Assembly (NCBI GenBank): GCA_045658425.1 | Contig: JAZOVB010000109.1 | Location: 1 to 62,694 of the forward strand | Direction: 5' to 3' | Length of the DNA: 62,694 nucleotides | From: SIG450 sp045658425 | GTDB lineage: Bacteria; Bacillota; Clostridia; UMGS1840; HGM11507 | Shown here: positions 41,222 to 52,400 of the stretch, piece by piece | Position numbering within the stretch: position 1 is the stretch's first letter | Layout of the letters: each line of letters opens with the position of its first letter | Position numbers and translations under genes: made by a program | The notes under the pieces: generated by a model | Told to the model about the DNA's origin: nothing | Database searches by the model: none | The model's input: the letters and a program-made list of their open reading frames with translations, nothing else

Positions 41222-42037
41222 ATGCCTAATAGAATTGTTGATGTTAAGTGGGTAGCACACCTTGAATTGGATAGAGAGATATGTGCAGTGCCAAGCAGAC
41301 AGGGGCATTTTCATGACTTCTACCAGCTTGTATATACTCTTGAAGGAGATGGTTACATATATATTGACAGTAACAAATACATCCTGAAGCCTGATACGCT
41401 TTGCATTATACCTCCGGAAGTGAAACATATTTATGGCACTGAAAACGGTATTGCCACGATAGAATCTAAATTTTATATTCTTGACGAAGAACTGGCAGAA
41501 AGAGTTTCAGGCTGTATTTCAACACTTTATTTTAATGATGATTCCTTAAAAAATCTTTTAAAGTCAGCAGTAAATGAATACAATTTCAACAAAATTTATA
41601 AAAGTCAGATGATTGCTTCGATAATCTATCAGGTTCTTGTGAAAATTATAAGAAACGATATTGCTGTTGAAACGAAAGTGGTTTCTGCTGAAAATGATAA
41701 AAAAATTCAGAAAATTGAAAAATATATAAGTAAACATCTTTGCGATAAAATAACATTAACGGATCTTTCGCGAGAAGTGTTTATGAATAACGACACTTTT
41801 TTGAATTTTTATAAAAAGCATACTGGCATGACTCCTATAAAGCATATTAAGTTGATGCGTATTGCTCGTGCAAAAGATTTCTTAAGACATTCGGAACTTA
41901 ATATAACACAGATTGCAGAGAAATGTGGTTTTTCATCTGTGCATCATTTTTCTAAGAGATTTAAGGAAAACGAAGGTGTATCGCCGGAGCAGTTTCGCAA
42001 AGAGTGTAGTTGCTTTGCCGATAAAGTACAAAAATGA
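41222..42037 (+). CDS. AraC-family transcriptional regulator with cupin sensor domain
   Basis: 271 residues. Residues about 15-100 are a cupin-type sugar-sensing domain (GHFHDFYQLVYTLEGDGYIY, then PDTLCIIPPEVKHIYG). Residues about 165-265 are a double HTH: ITLTDLSREVFMNNDTFLNF and LNITQIAEKCGFSSVHHFSK, ending RFKENEGVSPEQFRKE. AAAGGAGG precedes the ATG. It lies directly upstream of the solute-binding lipoprotein and the surface-protein genes, and downstream of the intracellular enzymes, so it probably switches both sets in response to a sugar. This is inference from position. Confidence 0.93.
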   Translation: MPNRIVDVKWVAHLELDREICAVPSRQGHFHDFYQLVYTLEGDGYIYIDSNKYILKPDTLCIIPPEVKHIYGTENGIATIESKFYILDEELAERVSGCISTLYFNDDSLKNLLKSAVNEYNFNKIYKSQMIASIIYQVLVKIIRNDIAVETKVVSAENDKKIQKIEKYISKHLCDKITLTDLSREVFMNNDTFLNFYKKHTGMTPIKHIKLMRIARAKDFLRHSELNITQIAEKCGFSSVHHFSKRFKENEGVSPEQFRKECSCFADKVQK

Positions 42038-42112
42038 TGGGCTTTTAACTAAATACTTGTGTTATATTTTATTGTATAATTTAAGTGAAAATAAAAAGGA
42101 AGGAGTAAAAAC

Positions 42113-43705
42113 ATGAGAAAAACATTAAAGATTATTTCACTGCTTCTTGCATTGTGTATTATCATATTATGTTTTGCAGGATGTAAAGAAGTAAAAAACG
42201 AGAATTATGTCAGTCCTGAAATAGGAGATGTCGGAGACACAGGGGGAATTAAGCTTCCGATTGATACTAATAATACTGAAATTTCTATTCTCATTACAAC
42301 TATGGAGACAGGGGTTACAGATTCTGTTGCCTTTAAAGAGCTTTCAAGAAGAACAGGGCTTAACATTAAGGCGATTGAAGTGTCAACAAGTGTAATAAGC
42401 GAAAAGGTATCAACACTTATGGCGTCAGGTGATGCTTATCCGGATATTATGGATGGTGGTTCTTCATGGCAACAGACAAATGAATATGGTGTTCAAGGCG
42501 CTTTTGAAGAAATAACTCAGCATAAGGATGAGCTTCCTAACTTTAAAAGAATATTTTTCGATGAAGCAGATAAGTATAATACAACTGGTACTCTAATGAA
42601 TATGTACGCATCTGATGGTGGTCTTTATATGTATCCACGATATGACATTACAAGAGAAGTTAACCATGGGATGTTATACCGAAAAGATATTTTTGATCAG
42701 CATGGCTTAAAAATGTGGTCAAATGAAGATGAATTTTATAATGTCTTAAAACAGCTTAAGAAGCTTTACCCTGATTCAACACCTTTTGTTACTAAAAATA
42801 GTACCAAGGTCATAGATGATTTACTAACATTTTATGGAATAAAAAGTTGTGAGTTTTATGACGAGGATACAGGCAAGTGGACACATGGAGCAATTGATGT
42901 AAGAGTAAAGAAGGTTTTGGATTTACTAAGAAAATTATTTGTAGAAGGTCTTATAGATCCTGAATTTGTTACTGTAACACAATCTGCATGGACACAAAAA
43001 ATGAGTCAGAAGGATAAAGCATTTGTTACCTACGATTGGATTGGAAGGCTTCCTCAATTTGCACAACAAACTGCAGGAACAATTCCAGGATATGAATTAA
43101 GATACGCAGCACCTATAAGCGCTGATCAGAAACTTCCTTATTTAGAACAAGTAACATCAGGTCCACGTGTTAAAAAAGGTAAGAACAGCTTATTAGCACT
43201 TAAACTGCTTGATTATCTTATGAGCCCATCCGGTGCAGCTCTTATGCAATTAGGTATAGAGGGTGTTACATATAATTTGAATGAAGAAGGAAAAGCAGTT
43301 TACGTTGGGTTTGAAGATAAGATTCCATCTATTGATGAACTTCTTGCTACATATGGACTATTTCCTATGGGAGCATACGTAAGAGGTGACAGGCGTTCTG
43401 CCTATTTTCAGTTCAGTGATATGGAACAAGAGGCTCAGGATTTTCCATACAAAAAAGGAAATGGCTTCTGGCCGGCTGATCCTAAACTCACCTTTGAAAG
43501 CAAAGAAAATGATCGACTTAACGAGCTTTTAGTTCAGCTTAATCGTTACTATGAAGAATTTGCAGTAAAATATATAATATCTGACAAAACAGGCGACGAC
43601 GCTTGGAATGAATGGGTTAAAAAAGCTGAAAAATTGGGAGTGAACGAAGCCATTGATATTCTGAACGCTGCCCAGAAAAGATATGAAAAAATATTAAATA
43701 AATAA
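42113..43705 (+). CDS. ABC-type extracellular solute-binding lipoprotein
   Basis: 530 residues. The signal peptide ends in a lipobox, LCFAGC, with the lipidated Cys at residue 24. The mature protein has the large-size carbohydrate-binding fold used in polysaccharide and oligosaccharide import (SFKELSRRTGLN-like start, then AFVTYDWIGRLPQFAQQ, GPRVKKGKNSLLALKLLDYL). AAGGAGTA lies before the ATG. No ABC permease genes lie next to it, which is unusual; it must use transporters elsewhere or act as a surface binding protein. Its place right behind the AraC gene suggests that it binds the inducing oligosaccharide. Confidence 0.85.
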   Translation: MRKTLKIISLLLALCIIILCFAGCKEVKNENYVSPEIGDVGDTGGIKLPIDTNNTEISILITTMETGVTDSVAFKELSRRTGLNIKAIEVSTSVISEKVSTLMASGDAYPDIMDGGSSWQQTNEYGVQGAFEEITQHKDELPNFKRIFFDEADKYNTTGTLMNMYASDGGLYMYPRYDITREVNHGMLYRKDIFDQHGLKMWSNEDEFYNVLKQLKKLYPDSTPFVTKNSTKVIDDLLTFYGIKSCEFYDEDTGKWTHGAIDVRVKKVLDLLRKLFVEGLIDPEFVTVTQSAWTQKMSQKDKAFVTYDWIGRLPQFAQQTAGTIPGYELRYAAPISADQKLPYLEQVTSGPRVKKGKNSLLALKLLDYLMSPSGAALMQLGIEGVTYNLNEEGKAVYVGFEDKIPSIDELLATYGLFPMGAYVRGDRRSAYFQFSDMEQEAQDFPYKKGNGFWPADPKLTFESKENDRLNELLVQLNRYYEEFAVKYIISDKTGDDAWNEWVKKAEKLGVNEAIDILNAAQKRYEKILNK

Positions 43706-43725
43706 AAAATGAAAGGAAAGATGAT

Positions 43726-43863
43726 ATGAAAAATTATCAAAAACCAAACCTTGACATCAATGCTTTGCAAATAAAGGAACCAATATCAAATCTTGCTACA
43801 TGGCTTGCATCAAATCAAGAATATAAGGATGCAGCTATAACAACTTATGTAATTGAATCATAA
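43726..43863 (+). CDS. 45-residue small protein between lipoprotein and surface-protein genes
   Basis: AAAGGAAAG precedes the ATG. The product begins MKNYQKPNLDINALQIKEPI and ends KDAAITTYVIES. There is no signal peptide or Cys. The start MKxYxKPxL recalls short, poorly annotated peptides frequent in Clostridia next to exported proteins; some of these look like peptide-precursor genes. It lies 20 bases after the lipoprotein gene and 15 before the GLUG protein gene, so all are probably one transcript. Confidence 0.5.
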   Translation: MKNYQKPNLDINALQIKEPISNLATWLASNQEYKDAAITTYVIES

Positions 43864-43878
43864 AAGGAGGAGAAAAGA

Positions 43879-45594
43879 ATGAAAAGAATTTTATCTTTAG
43901 TTTTAAGCATAGCAGTTATAATGTCTTGTATTATGATTGTTCCTGCTTTTGCAGCTACCGGAACAGGCAAGCAGGATGATCCGATTATAATAGAAACGGA
44001 AGCCGAATTTGCAGACTATTTTGGTACTACAAATAAAAACAAAGGGTTGTATTTTAAGTTGGATGCTGATTTAGACCTTACTAAAGAAGGTGTTAACTAT
44101 ACTCCAACAAATGCTGGTTTTATATCATTTGATGGTCAAGGACATACAATTAACGTTAACATTACAACAGGAAGCTATCCTTCACTATTTGGTAGATGGT
44201 ATGCATATGATACCAGTAAAACCTATGAAATCAAAGATCTTACTGTAACCGGAACAATTGGCAATGACTCTACAACAAGCGCAGGTTTCGTAGCAGTTAT
44301 TGAGCAAAGTGCAACATTTAATTTAACCAATCTTACAAATAGGGCAACAGTTACTGGTGCTAAAGGTGCCGGAGGAATTATAGGTATTAACTATAGTGCT
44401 CCTGTTATCAATGTGACTGGTTGTAAAAATTATGGTGATATTGCTTCTCCAACCAATGGTTATGGCGGAGCTGGTGGTATTTTTGGATTTATCGGAGATA
44501 GTAAAAATGTAATACCTACAGTTGCAATTACAGATTGTAAAAATTATGGTAAAATTTCATCAACTATAAATGCAGGTGGAATTGCAGGACGTATGGGTGA
44601 TGGAACAGAGAAAAAATTCTCAGTTGCTATTACAAACAGCGCTAATTATGGAGAAATTGCAATTAATGGAACTAAAGTGTCTGGAGCATTTGCAGGTATT
44701 ATTGGCTATGCTGTAGGAACAGCTGATAGTTCAACAACTGTATCTAAATGTTATAATGCAGGTAAAATAAGCGGTTATCACGGGAACTATACTTCAGGGA
44801 TTGTTGGCAGAAGTGATATAAAGCTTACAGTTGAAGATTGTTATAATGTGGGTGAAATATCAGAAACATCAGGCACCTCATTTAAAGGAGCTATGGTAGG
44901 TTATAACCTTCCTGCAGGCTCAATTATTAAAAATTGCTATACTACCGGATATTTCACAACGACAGGAACAAGATCACAGCCTATGTATACTGTTAGTGGT
45001 GATAGTGTTAATGTAACAAGTTCCGGATTATATTATCTTGAAGGTATTAATACAGCAGCTACTGTAGCTAATGCAGAAATAAAAACTGCAGTAGAACTTG
45101 CCAAACTTGATTTAGGAAGCAACTGGGAACTGGCAACAAATCTTGCTAAAGATAATTCATATCCATTCCCACAAATTAAGGATAATGATTATAAAGTTAA
45201 TGCAGATACAACTATTATAGAAAACACAACTCCTGCTTGTTTCGCAACAGGAAAAGCAGAAGATGTTGTATCCGGTACAGAACAAGGCGATAACTTTGTA
45301 GTACCAACTGATTATGCAGTTGTTTATTCAAAATGTAAAGATATTCCATACTACACAACAACATTTGGTATGCTTTTATCTAAAACAGGAGACTTTACTG
45401 ATGCAAAAGATGCTATTGTAGAGGAATCTGAAACTTTGAAACGTAATGAAGACGGGGGCTTTGGCGTTCTATTCTATGGTACAGGATTAACAGAAGGAAC
45501 ATACTATGTAAAACCTTATGCTAAATACACTGCACCTGATGGAATAAGTTCGTTTATAGCTTATGGTAAAGATGTAGAATTTACAATGGAATAA
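43879..45594 (+). CDS. Exported GLUG-repeat protein
   Basis: 571 residues. Signal peptide with cleavage after VPAFA, then ATGTGKQDDPIIIETEAEFA, a conserved start also found in the gene at 49441. Residues about 60-400 are GLUG-like β-helix repeats (GGIIGINYSAPVINVTGCKN, GGIFGFIGD, AGGIAGRMGDG, TSGIVGRSDIK). The C-terminal ~110 residues form a separate module ending GFGVLFYGTGLTEGTYYVKP; a like module ends the lyase at 55764. No SLH domain or sortase motif, so it is released or held by a partner. AAAGGAGGAG precedes the ATG. Likely a surface binding or adhesion protein. Confidence 0.85.
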   Translation: MKRILSLVLSIAVIMSCIMIVPAFAATGTGKQDDPIIIETEAEFADYFGTTNKNKGLYFKLDADLDLTKEGVNYTPTNAGFISFDGQGHTINVNITTGSYPSLFGRWYAYDTSKTYEIKDLTVTGTIGNDSTTSAGFVAVIEQSATFNLTNLTNRATVTGAKGAGGIIGINYSAPVINVTGCKNYGDIASPTNGYGGAGGIFGFIGDSKNVIPTVAITDCKNYGKISSTINAGGIAGRMGDGTEKKFSVAITNSANYGEIAINGTKVSGAFAGIIGYAVGTADSSTTVSKCYNAGKISGYHGNYTSGIVGRSDIKLTVEDCYNVGEISETSGTSFKGAMVGYNLPAGSIIKNCYTTGYFTTTGTRSQPMYTVSGDSVNVTSSGLYYLEGINTAATVANAEIKTAVELAKLDLGSNWELATNLAKDNSYPFPQIKDNDYKVNADTTIIENTTPACFATGKAEDVVSGTEQGDNFVVPTDYAVVYSKCKDIPYYTTTFGMLLSKTGDFTDAKDAIVEESETLKRNEDGGFGVLFYGTGLTEGTYYVKPYAKYTAPDGISSFIAYGKDVEFTME

Positions 45595-45608
45595 GTAATA
45601 GGTTATTA

Positions 45609-45640
45609 ATTAGCCGCCAGATAGTATTCTGACGGCTAAT
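45609..45640 (+). terminator. Terminator after the first GLUG-protein gene
   Basis: ATTAGCCG at 45609-45616 pairs with CGGCTAAT at 45633-45640; an inner CAGA/TCTG pairing extends the stem. The tail ATAACCTTT is weak. Confidence 0.6.
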
Positions 45641-45744
45641 ATAACCTTTCAGGGCATTTTTTAAAAGATGTTCTGAAAGATTATATTGAAAATTAGTTTG
45701 ATTCTGAATTAAAAAGTGTGCGATAAATCAAAGGAGGATTTTTT

Positions 45745-48700
45745 ATGAAAAAAATAAGTGCTTTGTTGGTTTTGATAATTTTACTTAATACTTTACCTAT
45801 TGTATCTTTTGCTTCGGAAGGTTATTATGGTAGCATAAATAATCCGCTTATAATAGGTGAAAATACTATAACTGTATTTGAAGCGGAGAACATGCCTGTA
45901 GGAGGTAATAAGAATTATAAAATTGTAAAAGATCCTGATGCGTCTGGTGGAATGGGTGTTTCTCTTGATCAGTATATTACTGCAAATGGATCTGTAGGCT
46001 ATGCTTATCTATCGATAGAAGACATTGAATACAGATTATATACTCTTCTTCCAAAAGGTGTCACACAGTTTTCAGTATGGTTAAGATTTAAATCATTTAG
46101 ACCAAGTGATTCGATTGCATACTCATTCAATGATATGTCTTCGACATATCTCGCATTAGGCGAAACGCTTGGTACCCTCAATCAATATAACTGGACATCT
46201 TTAATGATAAATGCTAATGATCTTAAGTCTATTAACCTTGTTTTCAGATCTGAAGTAATTATAGATAAAATTGTTATATCAACTGACCTTTTATATTTTC
46301 CTTCGGGATTTGGAGATACATATACTCCTTTTTCTATAGGTGTTGATACTACAGATTATTCTAATCTTATATACCCTTTGCCTCCATACACACCTAAATC
46401 AGACAGACCACGTGTTATGTTTAATAAACAAATGCTCGAAACAGCAAGGGAAAACTTAAAGTATGAAGAAAACAAAATAATGTATGACGAACTTGTAAAG
46501 ACTGCAAATGGCGATGTCGAAAAATTCACAAAGCCTTCTGAATATATGTATTATTCTGATTCAAACGCATTCTTATATATTTTTAATGGAGATAAGGTTG
46601 CCGGAAGAAAAGCAGTTGATACCATAATAAAGGGACTTAAGCAATATACTGAAGATTCAAAAAATTCAAGAACTGCCATTTCTGCCCGTCGTGAAATGGG
46701 TGATTATATCCATTATGCTGCAAGAGTATATGACTGGTGTTACGATTTAATGACTGAGGATGAAAAGTTTGAAATAATAAAGAGTGTGCTTTATTTTTCT
46801 TCTTCTCAGGAAATGGGATTTCCACCTACATCCCAAAGTGGATTTACCAATGCACATGACTCTGAAAATCAGATTTTCAGAGATATGCTTGCTTTTGCAA
46901 TAGCTTCTTATGAAGATTATCCTGAATATTATAATCTTGTTGCAGGAAAATTCTTTTACGAAATGATAAATATGAGAAACTGGCTTTATGAGGATTCCTC
47001 GCTTCCGGCTACCGGATCGGAATATGGATTTTCAAGAATGCTTTACGAGGCATACTTAGGATGCCTTTTGAGAGCAGCAGGACTTGATGGAATTTTAGAT
47101 TCTCAACATAAATTTGGCTATAGTGCTATTTATGATCTTCGTCCTCATGGATATACTGCAAGAATAGGGGATTGCTGGGCAAGACCAACAACAAGAAATT
47201 CTGCTGGAACAACACCATCACTTTTTTATATTGGTAACTATTATCGGGATCCATATATAAGACAGATGTATTTTAGCGACACTTCAGTGTCTTATCCTGC
47301 ATACTCAGATATGGTTGTATTTAATGATCCAAGTATAGGACTTGGAGATTTATCTGAGCTTCCTACTTCATATTTTGCAGGGAAAAAATCGGGAGTTATG
47401 TATGCAAAAACAGGTTGGAGTCAGGGAAGAACTTCTAAAGATATGTCAGTTACAATGCAACTTCCCGAAAGACTGTTTGGAGGACATGGCCATTACGATT
47501 CAGGAAACTTTACAATATATTATAAAGGAAATCTTGTTGTAGATTCAGGCTTATATGAAGGGTTGGCATTTACTGACGAAAATGGTAAATACATAACAAA
47601 TATTGCATCTAACAGTGATCATGACCTTAATTATCATAAAAGGACTGTTGCACACAACTGTATGCTTGTACACGATCCTGATGAGGATCCAAAAATTGCA
47701 CCTGATGGCGGACAGAAAAGTTTTGCTCCGTTTAGTGTAAGTGTTGAGTACCTTGATGAAAATTCGAAAGCAGGAACGATTTTAGGTTATGAATGGGGAG
47801 AAGATATGAATCACCCTTCATATACCTATATGAAAGGCGACATTAAGGATGCTTACTCAGATAAAGTAACAGGTTATACCCGTTCTTTTATGTTTCTGGA
47901 TTTTTTTGATGAAATTTATCCGGGTGCATTGATTGTATACGACAAAATTTCATCAAAAGATGCAACTTTCGAAAAAGACTGGTTATTACATTTCAACTCA
48001 GATTATAAACCTGTAATTGAAGGTAACAGAACTCAGATTGAAAAGACAAATGACGGAGATAACGGACGACTTATAAATGAAACTCTGCTTCCGAAAGAGG
48101 ATAACTTGAAAATAGAAACAATTGGTGGGAAAAATATGGAATTCTATTCTCACGGTAAAAACTGGACAGCAGTTACTTACAAAAAAAATGCCGATCATGG
48201 CAACTGGAGAATAGAAGTTACACCGAAAAATTCAAGTAAAACAGACTATTTCTTAAATGTGCTTCAGGTTGGGGATGCAACTTTAAAACCGGAACCATTA
48301 AAATCTGAACTTATAGAAACCAAAACTCATTATGGGGTTAAAATTAAAGACAGAGTTGTACTTTTTTCAAAAGAAGACGGAAGGATAAAAGAAGATATTG
48401 AGTTCACCATAAACGGTAACGAAGAAAAGTACTTATATATGGTGGCAGATGTTAAAGAAGGCTTATGGACTCTATATAAAAATGGTGTAAGAGTAAAAGA
48501 TGTTGAGGTAACAGATGAGGGCGGAATGGCTTATTTTGAAGGTTCATCCGGTACATATACACTAAAAAGAAATATAAGGGTTCTTGCATCTTTTTCAAAG
48601 AATTACGATATATTTGACAATCTTAATATAAAGAATGATGACCATTTTTATTTAAGACTAAATGATACTACTATTGGTGTTGATGGCAAAATGATAAAGG

Positions 48701-49386
48701 AAAATGGAAAAATTTATTTGCCAATGTTTGATCATATAAATAATCTTGGTGGGTATTATGAATTAAAAGGTGATACTGTTACGGTTTTTGCAAATGAGAA
48801 ATCCTTTAAGGATATTAATATTGATGGTACTAATGCAAAATATGTTGATGACAAGTTATATGTTGATATTGAATGTTTAAAAGATGTATTAGAATATACA
48901 ATTGAAGATGTCCTTCTATTAGGTAATACCATAAACTTTAAGGGTGGTATTATTAAAGCTTATATCTATGATTATGATACGCCGGGAATTGCAAAAATCA
49001 AAAATGTTTCAGGCAAGGATTACGAAATAGATTCATCTCCTACATACGCAGTTGACGGAGAAGATGCAACATTGTGGAAAACTAATAAAGTGGGTTCATA
49101 TCTGGAAGTAGAGTTTGAAAAGAATTATAATCTGAAGGGCTTAGAGGTATCCTGGGCGATTGATAGACAACACTGGGTTGAAATAAGCGTTTCTAAAGAT
49201 GGAGAAAATTTTGAAACAATATTAGATGAATGGCTTGATGTAAGAAAAGTCAGTAATACTGATTCTTTCTCAACCTACGAAATTAAAGCAGAAGATATAA
49301 AATATATAAGATTCGGAGTTAAACAAAATTCAACCAATGGATTATGGGGTAATATAAAAGATATTAAATTCTTGGTTGAAGAGTAG
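45745..49386 (+). CDS. Exported heparinase II/III-family polysaccharide lyase, multidomain
   Basis: 1213 residues. Signal peptide to about residue 24 (PIVSFA). Residues about 45-190 look like a carbohydrate-binding β-sandwich. The α/α-toroid spans about 210-560, with SGFTNAHDSENQIFRDML (Asn/His) and ATGSEYGFSRMLYEAY (Tyr). The β-sandwich lyase half follows with FGGHGHYDSGNFTIYYKG and SDHDLNYHKRTVAHN (His). Later come a copper-amine-oxidase-N-like segment (ENGKIYLPMFDHINNLGGYY, about 985-1070) and a C-terminal F5/8-type-C-like module (SPTYAVDGEDATLWKTNKVG). The family eliminates uronic-acid-containing glycans such as heparin, hyaluronan or alginate; this subfamily's substrate is not fixed. Paralogue of the gene at 55764. 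Confidence 0.82.
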   Translation: MKKISALLVLIILLNTLPIVSFASEGYYGSINNPLIIGENTITVFEAENMPVGGNKNYKIVKDPDASGGMGVSLDQYITANGSVGYAYLSIEDIEYRLYTLLPKGVTQFSVWLRFKSFRPSDSIAYSFNDMSSTYLALGETLGTLNQYNWTSLMINANDLKSINLVFRSEVIIDKIVISTDLLYFPSGFGDTYTPFSIGVDTTDYSNLIYPLPPYTPKSDRPRVMFNKQMLETARENLKYEENKIMYDELVKTANGDVEKFTKPSEYMYYSDSNAFLYIFNGDKVAGRKAVDTIIKGLKQYTEDSKNSRTAISARREMGDYIHYAARVYDWCYDLMTEDEKFEIIKSVLYFSSSQEMGFPPTSQSGFTNAHDSENQIFRDMLAFAIASYEDYPEYYNLVAGKFFYEMINMRNWLYEDSSLPATGSEYGFSRMLYEAYLGCLLRAAGLDGILDSQHKFGYSAIYDLRPHGYTARIGDCWARPTTRNSAGTTPSLFYIGNYYRDPYIRQMYFSDTSVSYPAYSDMVVFNDPSIGLGDLSELPTSYFAGKKSGVMYAKTGWSQGRTSKDMSVTMQLPERLFGGHGHYDSGNFTIYYKGNLVVDSGLYEGLAFTDENGKYITNIASNSDHDLNYHKRTVAHNCMLVHDPDEDPKIAPDGGQKSFAPFSVSVEYLDENSKAGTILGYEWGEDMNHPSYTYMKGDIKDAYSDKVTGYTRSFMFLDFFDEIYPGALIVYDKISSKDATFEKDWLLHFNSDYKPVIEGNRTQIEKTNDGDNGRLINETLLPKEDNLKIETIGGKNMEFYSHGKNWTAVTYKKNADHGNWRIEVTPKNSSKTDYFLNVLQVGDATLKPEPLKSELIETKTHYGVKIKDRVVLFSKEDGRIKEDIEFTINGNEEKYLYMVADVKEGLWTLYKNGVRVKDVEVTDEGGMAYFEGSSGTYTLKRNIRVLASFSKNYDIFDNLNIKNDDHFYLRLNDTTIGVDGKMIKENGKIYLPMFDHINNLGGYYELKGDTVTVFANEKSFKDINIDGTNAKYVDDKLYVDIECLKDVLEYTIEDVLLLGNTINFKGGIIKAYIYDYDTPGIAKIKNVSGKDYEIDSSPTYAVDGEDATLWKTNKVGSYLEVEFEKNYNLKGLEVSWAIDRQHWVEISVSKDGENFETILDEWLDVRKVSNTDSFSTYEIKAEDIKYIRFGVKQNSTNGLWGNIKDIKFLVEE

Positions 49387-49440
49387 TTAGTAGGAATTTT
49401 TTTAATAATTATAGATTTTGATACCAAATGAGGTGTGATT

Positions 49441-52400
49441 ATGTATTTTAAGAGAATATTAACAGCTATTCTTACAGTGTGTCTTGTAGTTACAAGCTTT
49501 GGAGCATTATCTTTTACTTCACTCGCAGCTACAGGAACAGGTGTTAAGGATGATCCGATTATAATAAAGAATGAACAGGATTTTGTGGATTATTTTAGCA
49601 GTCCTGCTTCAAACAGTGATAAGTACTTTAAATTGAGTACAAATTTGGACCTTACCGGAACTTCTTATTTACCAACAACCAGTAAGTTTATGTCTTTTGA
49701 CGGTCAGGGGCATACAATAAAATTAGACATTTCCTCGTCAGGAAATGCTTCGTTATTTGGCAAATGGTATCCGGATAATACAAACGGTACCAGAGAACTT
49801 AAGAATCTTACTATAACAGGAAATGTTGCAGGAACAGGCGATGTAAGTGCAGGATTTGTGGTAGCTGTCGAGAGAGGCGGTACATATAATTTTGATAAGC
49901 TTATTAATAGAGCAACTGTTTCTGGCAAAAGAGGTGTCGGAGGTATTGCCGGACGTATGGAAGGTAGTGGAGCTGTTGTCATAAATATGACCGATTGTGA
50001 AAATCATGGTTCTATCACTTCTTCCGGTAATGCTTTTGGAGCTGTAGGTGGAATTATCGGATTTGTAGCAGATGGGAACACTCCAAATCATACTGTTAAT
50101 ATAGTAAATTGTAAGAATTATGGAAAAATTTCGTCAGAGGTTAACGCCGGAGGAATTGCAGGTCGATTAGCGAAAGATACAGCAAGAAAATTTACAGTTT
50201 CTATTACAAATTGTGCTAATTATGGGGAAATTGCAGCATCTGCAACAGGAAGTGGGTTTGCAGGTATTGTCGGATACTCTCAAGGTAATGCTGATAGCTC
50301 ACTTTTTATATCTAAATGTTATAATGCAGGTAAAATAAGTGGTTATGACGGTAGATATACTTCAGGGATTGTTGGCAGAAGTGATATAAAACTTACTATA
50401 GAAGAGAGTTATAACGCTGGTATAGTATCAGAAACGGCAGGAAACTCATTCAAAGGAGCTATGGTGGGTTATAATCTTCCTGCAGAATCGTCTATTTTAA
50501 ATTGCTACAATACAGGAAATTTCGAAACAAGTGGTACAAATTCTCAACCTATGTATTCTCTTAAAGATGATAGCGTTATTGTAACTACTTCCGGTTTATA
50601 TTATCTTGAAGGGCTTAATATTGGAGCAAGCATAACAAATGCGACTGAAATTACTGATTCAGAATTAAAAACATCACTTCCTTCTGGATTTTCTTCAGAT
50701 ATCTGGGATTTTATTCCTATGACTGATGCATCTGATTATTATAAATATCCACAGATAAAATCAAATCCGTATTATTATGACTTTATACTTCTTAAGGATT
50801 GTGAATCTGAAAATTACACATATAATTATTTTATACCTTCAGCTGAAATCGAAGGAACTTTAAATGGAGCAAATTTAATAGATTTTAAGGACGGAATTTC
50901 CATTTATTCTGTTCTAGGAAACGGAAAATTGATTTCACCTTATGGGACATACCCTGAATTATATGAAACAAGCCTTATTTTAGACGATACAACCTCAGGA
51001 GTGAGTATTAATAAATCTGCTGTGATTTTTGCTGTTACAAAAAGCTCTGCAAAGGATGATGATGGATTTTCTCCTGTGCTTAGCAAGGAAGGGAAAAATG
51101 CAAGGCTTTCTTTAAAAGATGGTACACAACTTTATATAAGCAGTAAAATATACTATGTAAAAGAAAATGAAGAGAATATTACTTTCCCGGAAGCCGAAGC
51201 ATTTTTTATAAAATGGATTGATTCGGTTACTCTTACTGTATCTGATATACTACATGGTACAGTTAAAATCAATAATGAAATTTTGGATGATGAAGAATAT
51301 GTTTTCCCAAAAGGATCAGAACTTGATATTACTGTTATTCCTGATAATGAATATTATCTTGATACATTAAAAGTTAACAATGCTGATTTGATTTCTGATA
51401 AGCTTGAAGAAACAACTGAAAGCTATGTAATAGATAAAGATTCAAACCTGAATGCAAATTTTATAAAATATGATCTTGATAGAAAAATCACGGAAGATAG
51501 AAAAGAAGAATCAGGTGTGATAGTTCAGACCTTTAAAGTTCATGGTAATGCCGGCACAATGGCTGAAGGTAAAAAAATAGCAGTTGAATTTATTAAAAAT
51601 TCAACGCTTGTTGATTCGGATTATTCAATAGTAGGCGCAGATGGAAGCTATGCTATTATTATGGATGGAAGCTATTCTTCGGGCGATTATACAATTAAAG
51701 TTACCCTTGAAATAGCAAATTCAAATATTCTGACATTTTATATCACAGATGAAGAGAAAGACACCTTTTATATTACATCACCAAAAAGCCTGAACGATCT
51801 TTTGATACAAATTAACAATAATAAAGAAACGATTGTAGTTGACGATTTGGCAAGTGAAATATGTGATGATTCTGATCTTGCATTTGAGACCGATGTGTTT
51901 GAAGAACTTGATTTTTCAATTCAGAGAACAATTGTAAACCGTTTTCTTGATAATAATGAATATACTGTTGCAAATATCTATGAAAGATTTGATGCTGCTG
52001 TAATATTCGAAACACTTAAAAACAGCTCAATTACTGAAGATACAGTTAAAAATATTCTTGATGTATATAAAAAATATATTGATATTGAAAATGAAAAGAT
52101 TTATACGGAAGTATTCTTGAATTTAGTGAACAAAAACTCTGTATATTCACTATTAAAAGGACAAAACTATCAAACCTATCAAGATATAACTAATCAGTTT
52201 AATTATGCATCAATAAAAGAAAAACTTATAAATGTAATAAATTATATGGAAATAATGCCTGTGCTTTTATTGTATAAAACTGAGCTTAATCTGGAAAGTG
52301 AAGTTGATTTATACGATAATTTTGTTCCGTTAAAACAAGATAGATGTGCAGATTATATTTTTAAAAATCTTAAAAATACGACAACATATTCGGAACTTAA

